A stretch of 45,598 nt of DNA, taken from NCBI GenBank assembly GCA_012064415.1, contig SSNU01000169.1, positions 1-45,598 on the forward strand, written 5' to 3'. Position numbers and translations under genes: made by a program. The DNA is from Gyrodactylus bullatarudis (Eukaryota; Platyhelminthes; Monogenea; Gyrodactylidea; Gyrodactylidae). How positions within the stretch are numbered: position 1 is the first letter of the stretch; every line of letters begins with the position of its first letter. Below the pieces are notes generated by a model that saw nothing but the letters and a program-made list of their open reading frames with translations, searched no databases and was not told the origin of the DNA. Below, piece after piece: positions 9,041 through 18,015 of this stretch.

Positions 9041-9903
9041 CATTCAATACAATACATAATAGTATTTAATTCCAAACCTCAAACTATCACATTGATTAAC
9101 CGATAGAATTCGAGTAGATGAAATGAATTTTTTTTCTTCCTCTGCCCTAAAATTAAACAAAATAAGAATAGTGAATAGCAGACCCCCTTTCTCCTATTTC
9201 ACGTTGTGAGAATTAACACGAGAGTCCAAATCGATGGGTTCATAATATGGACGACCCATCGTCAAAAACTTGAGTTCCTATTGATAGGATTTGAATTTCA
9301 TTCACGGAAAACCGAGATATGGCCAAAGTCAAGGATCTGTAGAACGTGCTAATCAAGACGTTGAAAGAATTTTGCTTTAAGAGAATGACGATAATCATGG
9401 AATAGGATGGTCAAAGGGTCTAAGATTTGTTCAATACATGAAGAATTTAAGTTATTATTTTACTATCAAGAATAATTTATTGTGTATCTCCAGATGCCAC
9501 AATCGTTTATCATGCACAAATATATATTTTATTTTATATTGCAATTATACTTAATTTGCTTTACTTATTATTTGCTTGTCTTCAAACCTTCCTTATGAGT
9601 CTAGAATCGAGTAATAATATACTTAATTTGTTCACCACGAAAATAAAAAATAAAAATTATTTAGAGAAGAAATTTAAAATTTCCATGATTCATTAGTGAT
9701 TCGTACGAATCCCTGCTTTCACACGATTATTTGGCTTGATAAATAGAGGGGTCTCTCAATTGTGAAAACACTATTCTTATTTTGTTTAATTTTAGGGCAG
9801 AGGAAGAAAAAAAATTCATTTCATCTACTCGAATTCTATCAATGTGATAGTTTAAGGTTTGGCATTAAATACTATCTCTGGTCATCATGTATTGAATTGA
9901 CTG
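9041..9903. mobile_element. TIR element of the CAGTCAATT family with ~130-bp inverted arms
   Basis: Arms 9041-9175 and 9757-9903 are inverted copies (TAGTATTTAATTCCAAACCT, AATTCGAGTAGATGAAATGA, TCTGCCCTAAAATTAAACAA). The outer right end is ATCATGTATTGAATTGACTG with TA at 9904; TA also precedes the left end. The terminal sequence is the same family as the elements at 4938 and 867. Unlike those it carries an integrase-like fragment in its interior. Confidence 0.8.
9285..9460 (+). pseudogene. Integrase catalytic-core fragment (Ginger/KRBA2/gypsy-like)
   Basis: The plus frame reads HGKPRYGQSQGSVERANQDV, then ERILL, stop TAA, then NDDNHGIGWSKGLRFVQYMK. This is the end of a retroviral-type DDE integrase core, with the catalytic Glu in the SQGSVERAN motif, closest in my memory to the KRBA2-type integrases. 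The upstream part with the first Asp residues is too decayed to read. One in-frame stop and the missing ends make it a pseudogene. It sits between the inverted arms of the element 9041-9903, so it is either cargo or the remains of that element's own recombinase. Confidence 0.7.
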
Positions 9904-10014
9904 TAGGTTAAGAGTTAACTTGACATAATTATTTACAAGTTGATGAAAGAAATAGTAAAAGTCTGAAATAAGAAAAAGCTGTCCTAAGAACACAGTATCC
10001 AAAATCTTCAGAAA

Positions 10015-10488
10015 TTAAGTGAGTAGATTAAATTCAACGGATGCCACATTAAAACCTGTCTCTGTGATCAACTCAAATAAAATTTTTTGTGTTGAAATGA
10101 TATTCAAAAGCTAAAATATCACTCACTTCATTATTGCAAGGATAATCTTCATCTGCAGTCTAAATAAAAGTTATTATTAATTAGGGCTAACAATTGTACT
10201 TTTTTATTGTATCGTAATAAATCAAAGCTTATCTTGTTGTCAATAATGTAAACCGAGTTAAAAGCATAAACATGGTTCATGAAGCTTTAGTGAGTGAAGT
10301 GAAAACTTTTAATTTATTTTGTGGATGAAACGTACCATTCAAAGTATGAAAAATTATCTCTCTCAGTATTTTCAAACTAACCTTGGCTTATAATAATCAT
10401 ACTTGGACATAATTATTAAACCTTTCCACTTAAAATAATGCTTTCATTATATTTTAGTTCCTTAAGTACTCCAAAACTTTTCTTTAAA
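10015..10488 (-). CDS. Six-exon host gene with tiny exons, unknown product
   Basis: I do not recognise the product. Exons 10488-10470, 10428-10403, 10376-10336, 10284-10200, 10159-10127 and 10110-10015 join into one frame ending TAA. Introns are 41, 26, 51, 40 and 16 nt with GT...AG ends; the first and third interrupt codons and still restore frame. Encoded fragments: FKEKFWMERFNNYVQFENTE, FSYFECFMNHVYAFNSVYII, SFDLLRYNKK, TADEDYPCNNE, ISTQKILFELITETGF. The last junction (10111-10126, GTGAGTGATATTTTAG) is only 16 nt; reading through it instead gives EVSDILAFEYHF and an earlier stop, so the C-terminus is uncertain. The start is not located. Confidence 0.55.
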
Positions 10489-10949
10489 CTAGAAGTAAAC
10501 TAGATTTAGAAAAATTATGATGTATTATTTTTTTTAAAGATCAAGTTTGAACTTCTCTATGTTAGAGCCATTCTTGTAATTGTAACAGAGTTTTGGTGTT
10601 TTTTCGCACTTCACAACACCTGCATAGAGAGCCAGAAGTTCAGTCGTGTACTTTGAGATAATATCAAATCAATCAAAATCAAGGAAACGAATGAAAATGC
10701 GATAAAGATCACAACGGATCGGATCGAAGAATTACGGAAAAATATAGGAGAAAATAAGCTGCGGAAATCCAAATTAATCAAGGTAATCGAAATACTACCA
10801 CAGAATTAACCTACTAGCAAAGTGTGGTCACTGGTAATTACTATATCCATATGAACTCTAACTTGATGGAAATTGTCTTTTCATACCTAGATGTTAGAAA
10901 TTCTTATAAGCAAGTGTCAATTCCATAAGAAAGTCAAATAATATTCAAC

Positions 10950-10996
10950 TTACGTTGTAGACGCGTTTCGTCCTTATTAGGGCTCGTCAGAACACC
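10950..10996 (-). ncRNA. Hammerhead ribozyme in SINE, type I
   Basis: On the minus strand: CTGACGA (10990-10984), stem II GCCC-TAATAA-GGAC with one weakened pair, GAAA (10969-10966), minimal helix III CGCGTC with cleavage expected after C, then TACAAC facing upstream GGTGTT as a mismatched stem I. Confidence 0.7.
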
Positions 10997-11253
10997 ATAG
11001 CCAGGATTCGAACAATCCCATGGTATTGACACCACCTACACACTGGTTTTTTGTAAATAAGCAATCTGTAGAAATTACAGTGTTTTTAGACAATTAAACT
11101 ACTAGCAAAGTGTTGTAGTAATTACCAGTGACCACACTTTGCTAGTAGGTTAATTGTCTAAAAACACTGTAATTTCTAGGGTTGCTTATTTACAAAAGAC
11201 CAGTGTGTAGGTGGTGTCAATACCATCGGATTGTTGAGTAATAGGAGACGAAC

Positions 11254-11303
11254 GGGGGTTCTGGCCTAGTGGTTAGAAGCGTTGCCTCACAACGTTCGAA
11301 TCC
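11254..11303 (+). promoter_or_regulatory. tRNA-like SINE head with Pol III A and B boxes
   Basis: A box TGGCCTAGTGGTTAGAAGC and B box GTTCGAATCC are spaced as in a tRNA gene, giving an internal RNA polymerase III promoter. The segment between (GCGTTGCCTC...AACG) forms an anticodon-arm-like hairpin. It leads directly into the ribozyme. It is a SINE head, not a functional tRNA gene. Confidence 0.75.
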
Positions 11304-11310
11304 TGGCTAT

Positions 11311-11356
11311 GGTGTTCTGACGAGTCCTAATAAGGACGAAACGCGTCTACATCTGC
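11311..11356 (+). ncRNA. Hammerhead ribozyme in SINE, type I
   Basis: CTGACGA (11317-11323), perfect stem II GTCC-TAATAA-GGAC, GAAA (11338-11341), minimal helix III CGCGTC, predicted cleavage after C11347. Stem I pairs GGTGTT with TACATC with one mismatch and one wobble. All core nucleotides are present. It lies just downstream of the SINE Pol III boxes, the arrangement of schistosome Sm-alpha elements. Confidence 0.8.
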
Positions 11357-13049
11357 CAACGTGAGTTGAATATTATTTGACTTTCTTATGGAATTGACAC
11401 TTGCTTATACGAATTTCTAACATCTAGGTGTGAAGAGACAATGTCCATCAAGTTAGAGTTCATATGGAATTACCAGTGACCACACTTTTCTAGTAGGTTA
11501 ATTGTCTAAAAACACTGTAATTTCTACATGCTGCTTATCTACCACAAAATCTACCACAGAATCTTCATGAGAGACTGTTTGTCAAGCTCAATCAGATATC
11601 AAAATTCCAAGGAGACAAGAAGAGGCAGGAGATGGAGAAATCGGTCGTTGATTCCTATGTTGATTCTCTATTCCCGAAAAAGAGTCTAATGTTTTTGATT
11701 TCACTAATTTAATTTTAGTCAACCTCACAAGTTCTGAGTCTTAGAACAAAGTTTTGTATGCCATAAACTAAACTTGATCTCTAAACGTATATTGGCTTCG
11801 AAAGCTTCATCAGCAGGACAAAAAAACTAACAGCCTCCTCCAGTCAAGACAGAGAGCGTTTCAATTCAGTTGTGAAAGACGCTTGGACACAATTCAAGCA
11901 GAGAAATCCTGACGCGCCAAAGCTGAAAAATACCACTACGACGCTAAACTGAGGGAAAATCCCAACGTTCTACTATGCAATCTTGACAAAGGAACCCCAT
12001 ATCTACTCGTGAAGGGGTTAAATTCAAAACTTTTGCCCTTATTTGTTTTTAATATTCAGTGTCCAATTCAAGAGATGTCGTTTCCAAGCTCAGAGACACC
12101 AACATTTATGACGGCCAAATGATCTCTTTGTGTCCTCTCTGTTTACAAACGTCCCAATCAAGGAGACGATTAAGTTTATAATGAACCAAATATCTAAGTA
12201 AACCTTTTTATGTAGTGTTCCACAGGAAACAGTCAAAGATCTCATATACATGGCGGTCATCAACATCGATTTCAAATTTAGAGGGCTATACTAAAAGCAG
12301 ATTGATGGAGTCGCAATGGGAAGTCCAATCGGTTCACTCTTCGCGAATATGTTTCTGACATCCCTTGAACAGGAACCAATGCAACAGATAATCAGTAGCT
12401 CCAGATTATACATCAGATACCTTATTGACACATTCCTAGTGGTTGAAAGAGACGCTGATGTCGGAGAAATGAGCCAAAAAATGAATCCATTCTAATGTAA
12501 ACTTCACCAATGAAATAAAGATTGAAGGGAAACTAAGTTTTCTTGATCTTGAAATTTCGCGAAAAAATACTCTCCAATAAATAGCAACAGTGGAGAGAAA
12601 AGTGAAAAATCTTACATGGGACAAGCTAGTTGAAGGTTATAGGAATAATTCTTCTGAACACATGAGTCTGGTTTATATAAACTTCTGAAATTAATGAGAC
12701 GTTAGCTGAAGCTTGTAATCTTCTCTCTCCAATCCAGTTTATAGCCCCAGCAGCTATTACAGAATTGGCAAAATCTGAAAACGATGAGAAGTCAACAATA
12801 GTTGATAATCAAATTACCTAACCTAGAATTAGTGATCAGAGAGAAAGGAAAAATCTGCTCAACAAACAAAAGAAAACGAAAAAGGAACAGTGAGCAGTTA
12901 CAAATCAACAACTTTCTCGAAAGGCAAAAGTAATTAGTTGATTAAGAAATGAATTTCACAACCATTTCCTTACCCTTCCGAAAAAGCTACGATGTCAAAA
13001 TAAACCAATGGAAGGTCCCAAATGGAGAAGAATTTATATGATAACCGGG

Positions 13050-13095
13050 GTAGAGTCTGAAGAGACCCGGAGAAATTTAACGTTTATCACTTGAA
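13050..13095 (+). ncRNA. Hammerhead-like ribozyme motif, PLE type B
   Basis: CTGAAGA (13057-13063), GACCCGGA, GAAA (13072-13075), a stem III candidate ending TTTAT, then C and ACTTG facing upstream AGAGT as stem I. Stem II is weak (its closing C is mutated to A). The better copy is at 17653-17702 on the minus strand. Confidence 0.55.
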
Positions 13096-13119
13096 TATAC
13101 GCTTGTTGTTCTCTAACCT

Positions 13120-13690
13120 TCCATATAAGTTTAGAATCTAATAATATTCTTGATGAGGTTCGACAATACTACGTACAAATAAAATCAGCTAGTTACTTTA
13201 TCTTCAGTGAAACAATCAGTTCATCCTCATCTATAGTAAAATTTAACATTGAAGTGTGGTTTCTTTCTTTTATTCAGATTTATGTAAATAAAAATTCAGT
13301 GAAAAATCACTTTTAAATAAAGCTTAATAACTTAGAGACATGAAATCGCGTAAATTCATACAAAACATCAGTGAATGAGCGTTAGATTCAGCATCAGATT
13401 TGTTCCAAAAACCTGAACATTTCATCTTAGAATATATCTTTATCGATCTATTCATCCTGAAAATTGATAAGGATAAACCTGTTTCTCTCTTTTAAAATTC
13501 AACTTATGTGATGCCTGTTTTTACAAATTTTTGCTTTTCACATTTTCCCAATTTATTCCCTGAAAGATACAAGATTTTTTTACACAAGATCTTCTATAAT
13601 TCGATAAAAGTTTGTAAATAAATTATTTTACCACTACTGTTATAAAAGAATCAATTTGGATATTATTATCATTTCGCCTATTTTTCACTT
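13120..13690. other. No assignable gene; possible 3' continuation of the minus-strand gene
   Basis: AT-rich. On the minus strand there are splice-like words (GTAAGTGAAAA at 13692, ATTATAG near 13578, GTAAAAAAATC and TCTTTCAG near 13565) and short open pieces such as KCEKQKFVKTG, which could be later exons of the gene at 13693-13918. I could not assemble a single frame. Confidence 0.25.
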
Positions 13691-13692
13691 AC

Positions 13693-13918
13693 ATCAATTA
13701 TTGCTTGAACTCTTTGTTCTCTCTTGTACAGTAGAACATCTATTACATGAGGCTATTTAATTGAAAAAATCATAGCGTACCGATTTACAATTCTCTTCAT
13801 AAAATCCAATATTCGATTTCATATTTCGTATAGTTCTGATTTCTTTAACTTCAAAAACTTCCATGTAGTCTAAAACTTTCAAAGTAAAGCACATACATTT
13901 TAAATCAAATCCGTGCTT
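13693..13918 (-). CDS. Three exons of a host gene; faint likeness to a complex I LYR subunit
   Basis: Exons 13918-13897 (22 nt), 13869-13781 and 13752-13693 join across introns of 27 nt (GTATGT...TTTTAG) and 28 nt (GTACGC...AAATAG); the first splits a Tyr codon and both keep frame. Text: KHGFDLKYYMEVFEVKEIRT, NIGFYEENCKSPHVIDVLLY, KREQRVQAIID, then a GTAAGTG donor. The pattern ending P-x-VIDxLLxK is loosely like NDUFA6-type LYR proteins, but the similarity is too thin to name it. Both ends are open. Confidence 0.5.
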
Positions 13919-14046
13919 CTAAAATATATTTTTATATTGTAAGAATTTCAACAAATATAGGCAAATAAATTTATATAAATTTGTATCAGAAAGTTAAGTT
14001 GAATAGAATGCATAAATATGCAACTTGAATGCGAAAAGTTATAGAT

Positions 14047-14395
14047 AAGTGTGGTCACTAATAAATATATCCATATGAACTCTAACTTGATGGAGATTTT
14101 CCTCTCACACCTGGACGTTAGAAATCGGATGAGCAATTCCATAAGAGAGTCAAATATTTTTCGACTCCTGTTGTTTGAATAATTACAATGTAGAAGTTTA
14201 AAATTTTTTTAGACAATTAACCTACTAATTAAGTGTGGTCACTGGTAATAGGAAATGAACGAGGGCTCTGGCCTAATGGTCAGAAACGTCGCGTTGAAAA
14301 CTCGGGTTCGAATCCAGGCTATGTTGTACATACGTAATTACCAGCGACCACACTTATCAAGTAGACTAATAGTAATAATCTTCCCCAAGTGAATA
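14047..14395. mobile_element. Second inverted SINE dimer
   Basis: A minus-oriented SINE body (ATATCCATATGAACTCTAAC, GAGAGTCAAATATTTTTCGA) is followed by a tail copy (ACAATTAACCTACTAATTAA) and then by a plus-oriented tRNA-like head at 14262-14325 with A box CTGGCCTAATGGTCAGAAAC and an excellent B box GGTTCGAATCC, ending in another tail (ATTACCAGCGACCACACTTA). Ribozyme sequence is lost in both halves. Sequence 14396-14681 beyond it shows no gene. Confidence 0.65.
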
Positions 14396-14681
14396 ATAAA
14401 TAAAGTAGTTTCGTTAGCATTAACATTGGGATTAGATAGTTTTTGTATAAATTGATAGAATCAATGAGAGGATATTATTGATCGTTGAATTTATTATATA
14501 TGTTCTGCCTAAAGTGACGAATGGTGAAAAAATAATTAATTACACTTTCAAATTTACCTCTCAACCCCTTTTCGGTATATGCCTGTTAGCATATAAAGTC
14601 TATGCTTATGCAATATACAAGTGACTTGCCTAAAGTATAACGAAAACATTTAACCCCTCTGTACCTTTTGATTGGTGGTTG

Positions 14682-15105
14682 AGATGGTTAGTTTTCCTTA
14701 TCTAACATACTTTAGGAACCTTCTTCAGCAAATCCCATTTCAAGATATGGGAAATTCTTACGATTATCATCGCTGTATTCTATAAGACCGATGCACGAGA
14801 GGCTCAAAATGCGGACCTTTATATATCCATGATTATCAAGATTATCAAGAATAAAATATTACCTGGTTCAACGATAGTCTCTGATGAATTCAAGTCGTAT
14901 GCCCGCCTTTCTCAAAAAGGATATAGACATGAAACTGTATGTCACGAGTACAGATTTGTCAACTCATCAGGTTTTGACACGAACCGAATAGAGTCAATAT
15001 AAAAAATAAAATATAACTCTTATTAAGGAATTCTCGAATCTACTTGTAAGCATTTACAGGATTAACTACAATAAAAAACCTGCGTTACTAAACTGGACAT
15101 TAGCC
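14682..15105 (+). pseudogene. Merlin-type transposase fragment (IS1595/ISXO2-like), left copy
   Basis: The plus frame reads ILPGSTIVSDEFKSYARLSQ, KGYRHETVCHEYRFV and GFDTNRIESI, the second Asp, HETVxH and FDTNxIES blocks of DDE_Tnp_IS1595 proteins used by Merlin transposons. The element ends at 15105 with TGGACATTAGCC, its TIR. The N-terminal half is cut off at 14682. This copy keeps 90 bp that the matching copy (18725-19479) has lost. Confidence 0.8.
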
Positions 15106-15887
15106 TGTAATGTTATCGGTTTAAATTCATTACTATTGAGCTTAGGCATAGGAATAACTTTTGCTAGTAGTAGTAGGCTTGGTGTAAGAAGAAAATAAGG
15201 TTTGAAAAAGTTTATAAATACTATAAATAAAATTTACATGACTACTCTTAAGTATAATCATGCTTATTTTGTGAACATCTTTAGTATTTTTCTTTCTTGA
15301 TATATTCAGTAATTTATTAAATTCAGCGAAACTCATAAATGTTGTATTATGATAGTGAAGGCAAGATTCATTATGAATTAGAAGTTCAAGATTAAGGGGA
15401 TATAGTTGGTTAAACACAGACTTGAAAGTTTGTTGTAAAAATTCAGATGTCATGTTATCTTTCTTTTAGACAAAAATATCCTTGTTTAGGCTTTCTTTTA
15501 ATTTGCTCTAGGATTATTTTACAACTCTATCGTATTCTTACTTATATAATATTTCGATTTGTTTTTGTGTTTCCATAATTAGTTCAGAAGATCTTGTAAG
15601 TGTTAGGCATTTTTTGAGTTTATTTTTTAATTTTATGTTGGTTCTTTAGACTAATTGCTCAAAATTCATTTTCTCTTTGGTTGTTGTAGCTAGCGAGTAG
15701 ATGTAAGAATAATGTAAAAAAAATTATCGGCAGTTACGAGGTTTACATTAACATTTTTTAATATTAAAATCAGTGAACTCAAAGTATTTATCTATTTTAG
15801 TTACATCATTTAAGTTCAGCCCCAGCAACCAATTTAGAGTTGGCAATCAATGAACAATCCAAGAAGTCAACTGTAAAACGGGAGCCC
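14682..15887. repeat. Left arm of a large inverted repeat (partner 17955-19064)
   Basis: From AGATGGTTAGTTTTCCTTAT to the PLE-derived end AAGAAGTCAACTGT the sequence is an almost exact reverse complement of 17955-19064. A 312-bp ORF in the arm is identical in both copies. The only large difference is 90 bp (14808-14897) missing at the N in the right arm. The arm contains part of a Merlin transposon, a non-LTR fragment and a PLE end, all truncated at the outer breakpoint inside Merlin. Confidence 0.9.
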
Positions 15888-15890
15888 ATA
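15142..15890 (-). pseudogene. Non-LTR retrotransposon fragment plus PLE end, mirror copy
   Basis: The minus frame at 15453-15142 (HNESCLHYHNTTFMSFAEFN, SSHVNFIYSIYK) matches the endonuclease-RT linker of the element at 38.9-42 kb (CSNYHNNTFMSFSDF). Upstream (15780-15810) is YFEFTDFN-type text, and 15815-15887 reads SAPATNLELAINEQSKKSTV, the PLE C-terminal tail. It is an exact inverted duplicate of the right arm. Confidence 0.75.
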
Positions 15891-16124
15891 ACTAAAGTCA
15901 GTTAAAGAATTTTATCGACTTTCATTCGAAAACCAAAATTATTTTTCGGATAATACATTTTCTAGGAAGTTTTGTGTACTTATAGGTCATATTTATACAT
16001 AATGTATACTTTGCATAGAATATTCCCATACCAACTCTAATTGACCAATCATATTCATTCTTTGATTTCCCATGATTGACATTTTGATTACGTCATGCAG
16101 CATGCTTTTTAAATTCTTTAAACC

Positions 16125-17259
16125 ATGCCAAAAGCTGCAGTCCCAAGTAGCGTGAAAATACTAAATTTTATCAAATCCTGGCCCAATTTCAAGAATCAAA
16201 ACCGGAGATCTTTATTGCTTTGCTGTTTTATTCTCAACCATCGCAAATCATTCTTTGTACTGCGGCACAGGAAAACCGATCGTCACAAACGAAAAATCCT
16301 GAGTTATTCAGCTTCAAGAACACAAATCGTGATGATAAAATTCATGAGGAATTAGCAGAACTATTCTATGAATCTCAAATAAACGGACAGAAGTATCTAA
16401 ATTTCTTGGGTGGATATTTAACGAAGCCACAAATTTCCACAATACTAAGGTCCTCTCGTTTATCCGAATCCCTGACTACTGCGAAACTTATTCAATACAT
16501 AAACAAAACAGTTGTTGCTCTTGATATATCACCTCAAAACTTTCATTTGCTGATAACAGATGCAGCAAAATATAATACTGCTGCTACTACTCATCTCAAA
16601 ATGAGTTTTCCAAATTTATTTCATATCACTTGTCTTGCCCATTTACTACATAATTTGGCTATTTAAATAAAGGTGAATGAGTTAATATCCACGGTGATAG
16701 CTCTAGTAGTTAAAAATCGACATCATCAAGTTATGTTTGATGAAATTGGTCAACCTCCTGCACCAATAGTCACAAGATGGGGAATCTGGCATACTACAGC
16801 CAGAATTTTCCTAAAATTAAACAAATTGTTACAAGAATGACAGAAAAAATTGAGACCATAATAAAAGCTTAACAAGCAATGGGAAAAGATAGTCTGATAG
16901 TTGATTTGTCAGAGATTCATATGAACTATGGATCAATTTTACCACTCATAAATAAGTTTGAGTCTAAATCCCTGACAATCCATGAAGGTTTTAATATTCT
17001 TCAGAATCTCAATTTTTCTGAAGATCCTATTTGGTTGCAAGATCTCCAAAAGTGGCTTAAGAAGAATCTTATTTCGGAAATAATTTACCAGAGTAATCCG
17101 AGTATTTCTCCTCATCAGTATTGCATTATGTTAACTGCACAATGTACTTCTTGTGATGTTGAGAGATCTTTCTCAAGAATGAAATATTTTTTAAACAATA
17201 GACGCCAATTCAAAGATGATAGATTTGAGAATTATGTATTTTTATATCTAACAAAATAA
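16125..17259 (+). pseudogene. hAT transposase, frameshifted
   Basis: Pieces in order: a BED finger remnant (RHRKTDRHKRK), LFYESQINGQKYLNF, FHLLITDAAKYNTAATTHLK, HITCLAHLLHNLAI, IGQPPAPIVTRWGIW, and a C-terminal hATC block SCDVERSFSRMKYFLNNRRQ. These match the hAT at 30485-31852 (TDAASYFTTAEL, VTCLAHLLHNCSS, GQPPTPVVTR, CDVERSFS). Several frame changes and stops near 16665, 16838 and 16859 make it inactive. It fills the loop between the inverted-repeat arms. Confidence 0.85.
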
Positions 17260-17605
17260 AAATATTTATTTCATATTAAATATTCTTTATATTACTTGAA
17301 AGTAGCAGGAAAAGTCATATAATATGACTCAAAATAATAAGTGTCTTTTTATAAATAAGCGCCTATAAATGAGTTTTTTAGGTCATAATTTTGATGCTCT
17401 TATCATCACCAAAGTATCCAAACTGACAAATAATGCTGAAAACCTCTACAATCCAGGCTCAACTTTGGTACATTATCCTAAACTGCATATTGACTGAACA
17501 AAATTCATCAATAAACTTTGATGTTCAAAAGATATTTTCAACAAAAGATCATCTTGGAGTGTATGCTATGCTAATTTTTCCAAACATTGAAATCTTAAAT
17601 GATGT

Positions 17606-18015
17606 TATTATTACTGGAGTCAACACTCATAAGGAAGATAGGAGAACGAACGAATAATAAGTGATAAACGTTTTATTTCGCCGGGTCTCTTCAGACTTAA
17701 TCCCGGGCTCTGATTATATACTATTACATTGCAAATTTTTCTGCTCTTCCATTGGATAAAAAGGAACTCAGGGAGGGGGAAAGTGTTAATTTTTTGATGA
17801 TCCTGTTTCCAGGCTGCTTCATTTTTGTCGCTTTAGAAATCCATCCATTAGTAACTGACCGCTGTGTCTTTTTCGCTTACGTTTAATTGATGGATTCTTT
17901 TTCATCTCGTTATTTGCACTAATTGTAGGTTGGCTCATAATTTGATTATCGGTTGACAGTTGACTTCTTGGATTGTTCATTGATTGCCAACTCTAAATTG
18001 GTTGCTGGGGCTGAA
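17606..18015 (-). mobile_element. PLE end inserted in the non-LTR, 12-bp target duplication
   Basis: CTTAAATGATGT occurs at 17594-17605 and 18016-18027; removing the 410 bp between restores the non-LTR frame (EILNDV to TKIDKYFEF). The insert, read on the minus strand, starts with the C-terminal PLE tail (SAPATN...NEQSKKSTV), a lysine-rich stretch, and ends with a hammerhead at 17653-17702. It is a 5'-truncated PLE 3' end. Confidence 0.8.
17653..17702 (-). ncRNA. Hammerhead-like ribozyme, PLE type B
   Basis: Minus strand: CTGAAGA (17694-17688), stem II GACCCGGC, GAAA (17679-17676), stem III ATAAA-ACG-TTTAT, cleavage expected after the following C, and ACTTAT pairing with upstream ATTAAGT as stem I (five contiguous pairs). 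The core is complete; stem II has an internal A-G mismatch. Confidence 0.65.

Larger units (their letters stand above)
10807..11550. mobile_element. Inverted dimer of a tRNA-derived hammerhead SINE, with target duplication
   Basis: A 744-bp quasi-palindrome centred near 11125. Both halves contain the SINE tail (CCTACTAGCAAAGTGTGGTC), body (GTCAAATAATATTCAACT or complement), a hammerhead ribozyme and, on the right half, a full tRNA-like head. The halves meet tail to tail. It is flanked by CTACCACAGAAT at 10795-10806 and 11551-11562, a 12-bp target duplication in a PLE coding frame that is restored if the insert is removed. A partial extra copy (CTACCACAAAAT) sits at 11539-11550. The left half lacks about 60 bp of the tRNA-like head. 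Confidence 0.85.
10660..13100 (+). pseudogene. Penelope-like element, decayed, split by SINE dimer
   Basis: N-terminal coiled-coil text (IKIKETNENAIK, RIEELRKNIGENKLRKSKL, EILPQN) stops at 10806 and resumes at 11563 as LHERLFVKLNQISKFQGDKK. RT follows: SLFTNVPIKETIKF, QIDGVAMGSPIGSLFANMFL, LYIRYLIDTFLVV, and VNFTNEIKIEGKLSFLDLEI near 12500-12560. The YxDD box reads YLID, losing one catalytic Asp, and there are many stops and shifts. The 12720-12850 segment reads APAAITELAKSENDEKSTIV, a tail shared with the PLE at 33743 but without the GIY-YIG domain between, so an internal deletion is likely. It ends near a hammerhead-type motif at 13050. Confidence 0.85.

Noticed and set aside
11254..11325. 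A functional tRNA gene
   Set aside because: A and B boxes are present but the acceptor and T stems do not pair and the sequence continues into the SINE ribozyme.
11800..11825. Another hammerhead (CTGCTGATGAAGCTTTCGAAGC on the minus strand)
   Set aside because: CTGATGA and a hairpin are there, but GAAA is replaced by CAAT and no stem III follows. Kept out as unsupported.
14255..14330. A second functional tRNA gene
   Set aside because: Good B box but no complete cloverleaf; it is a SINE head flanked by SINE tails.
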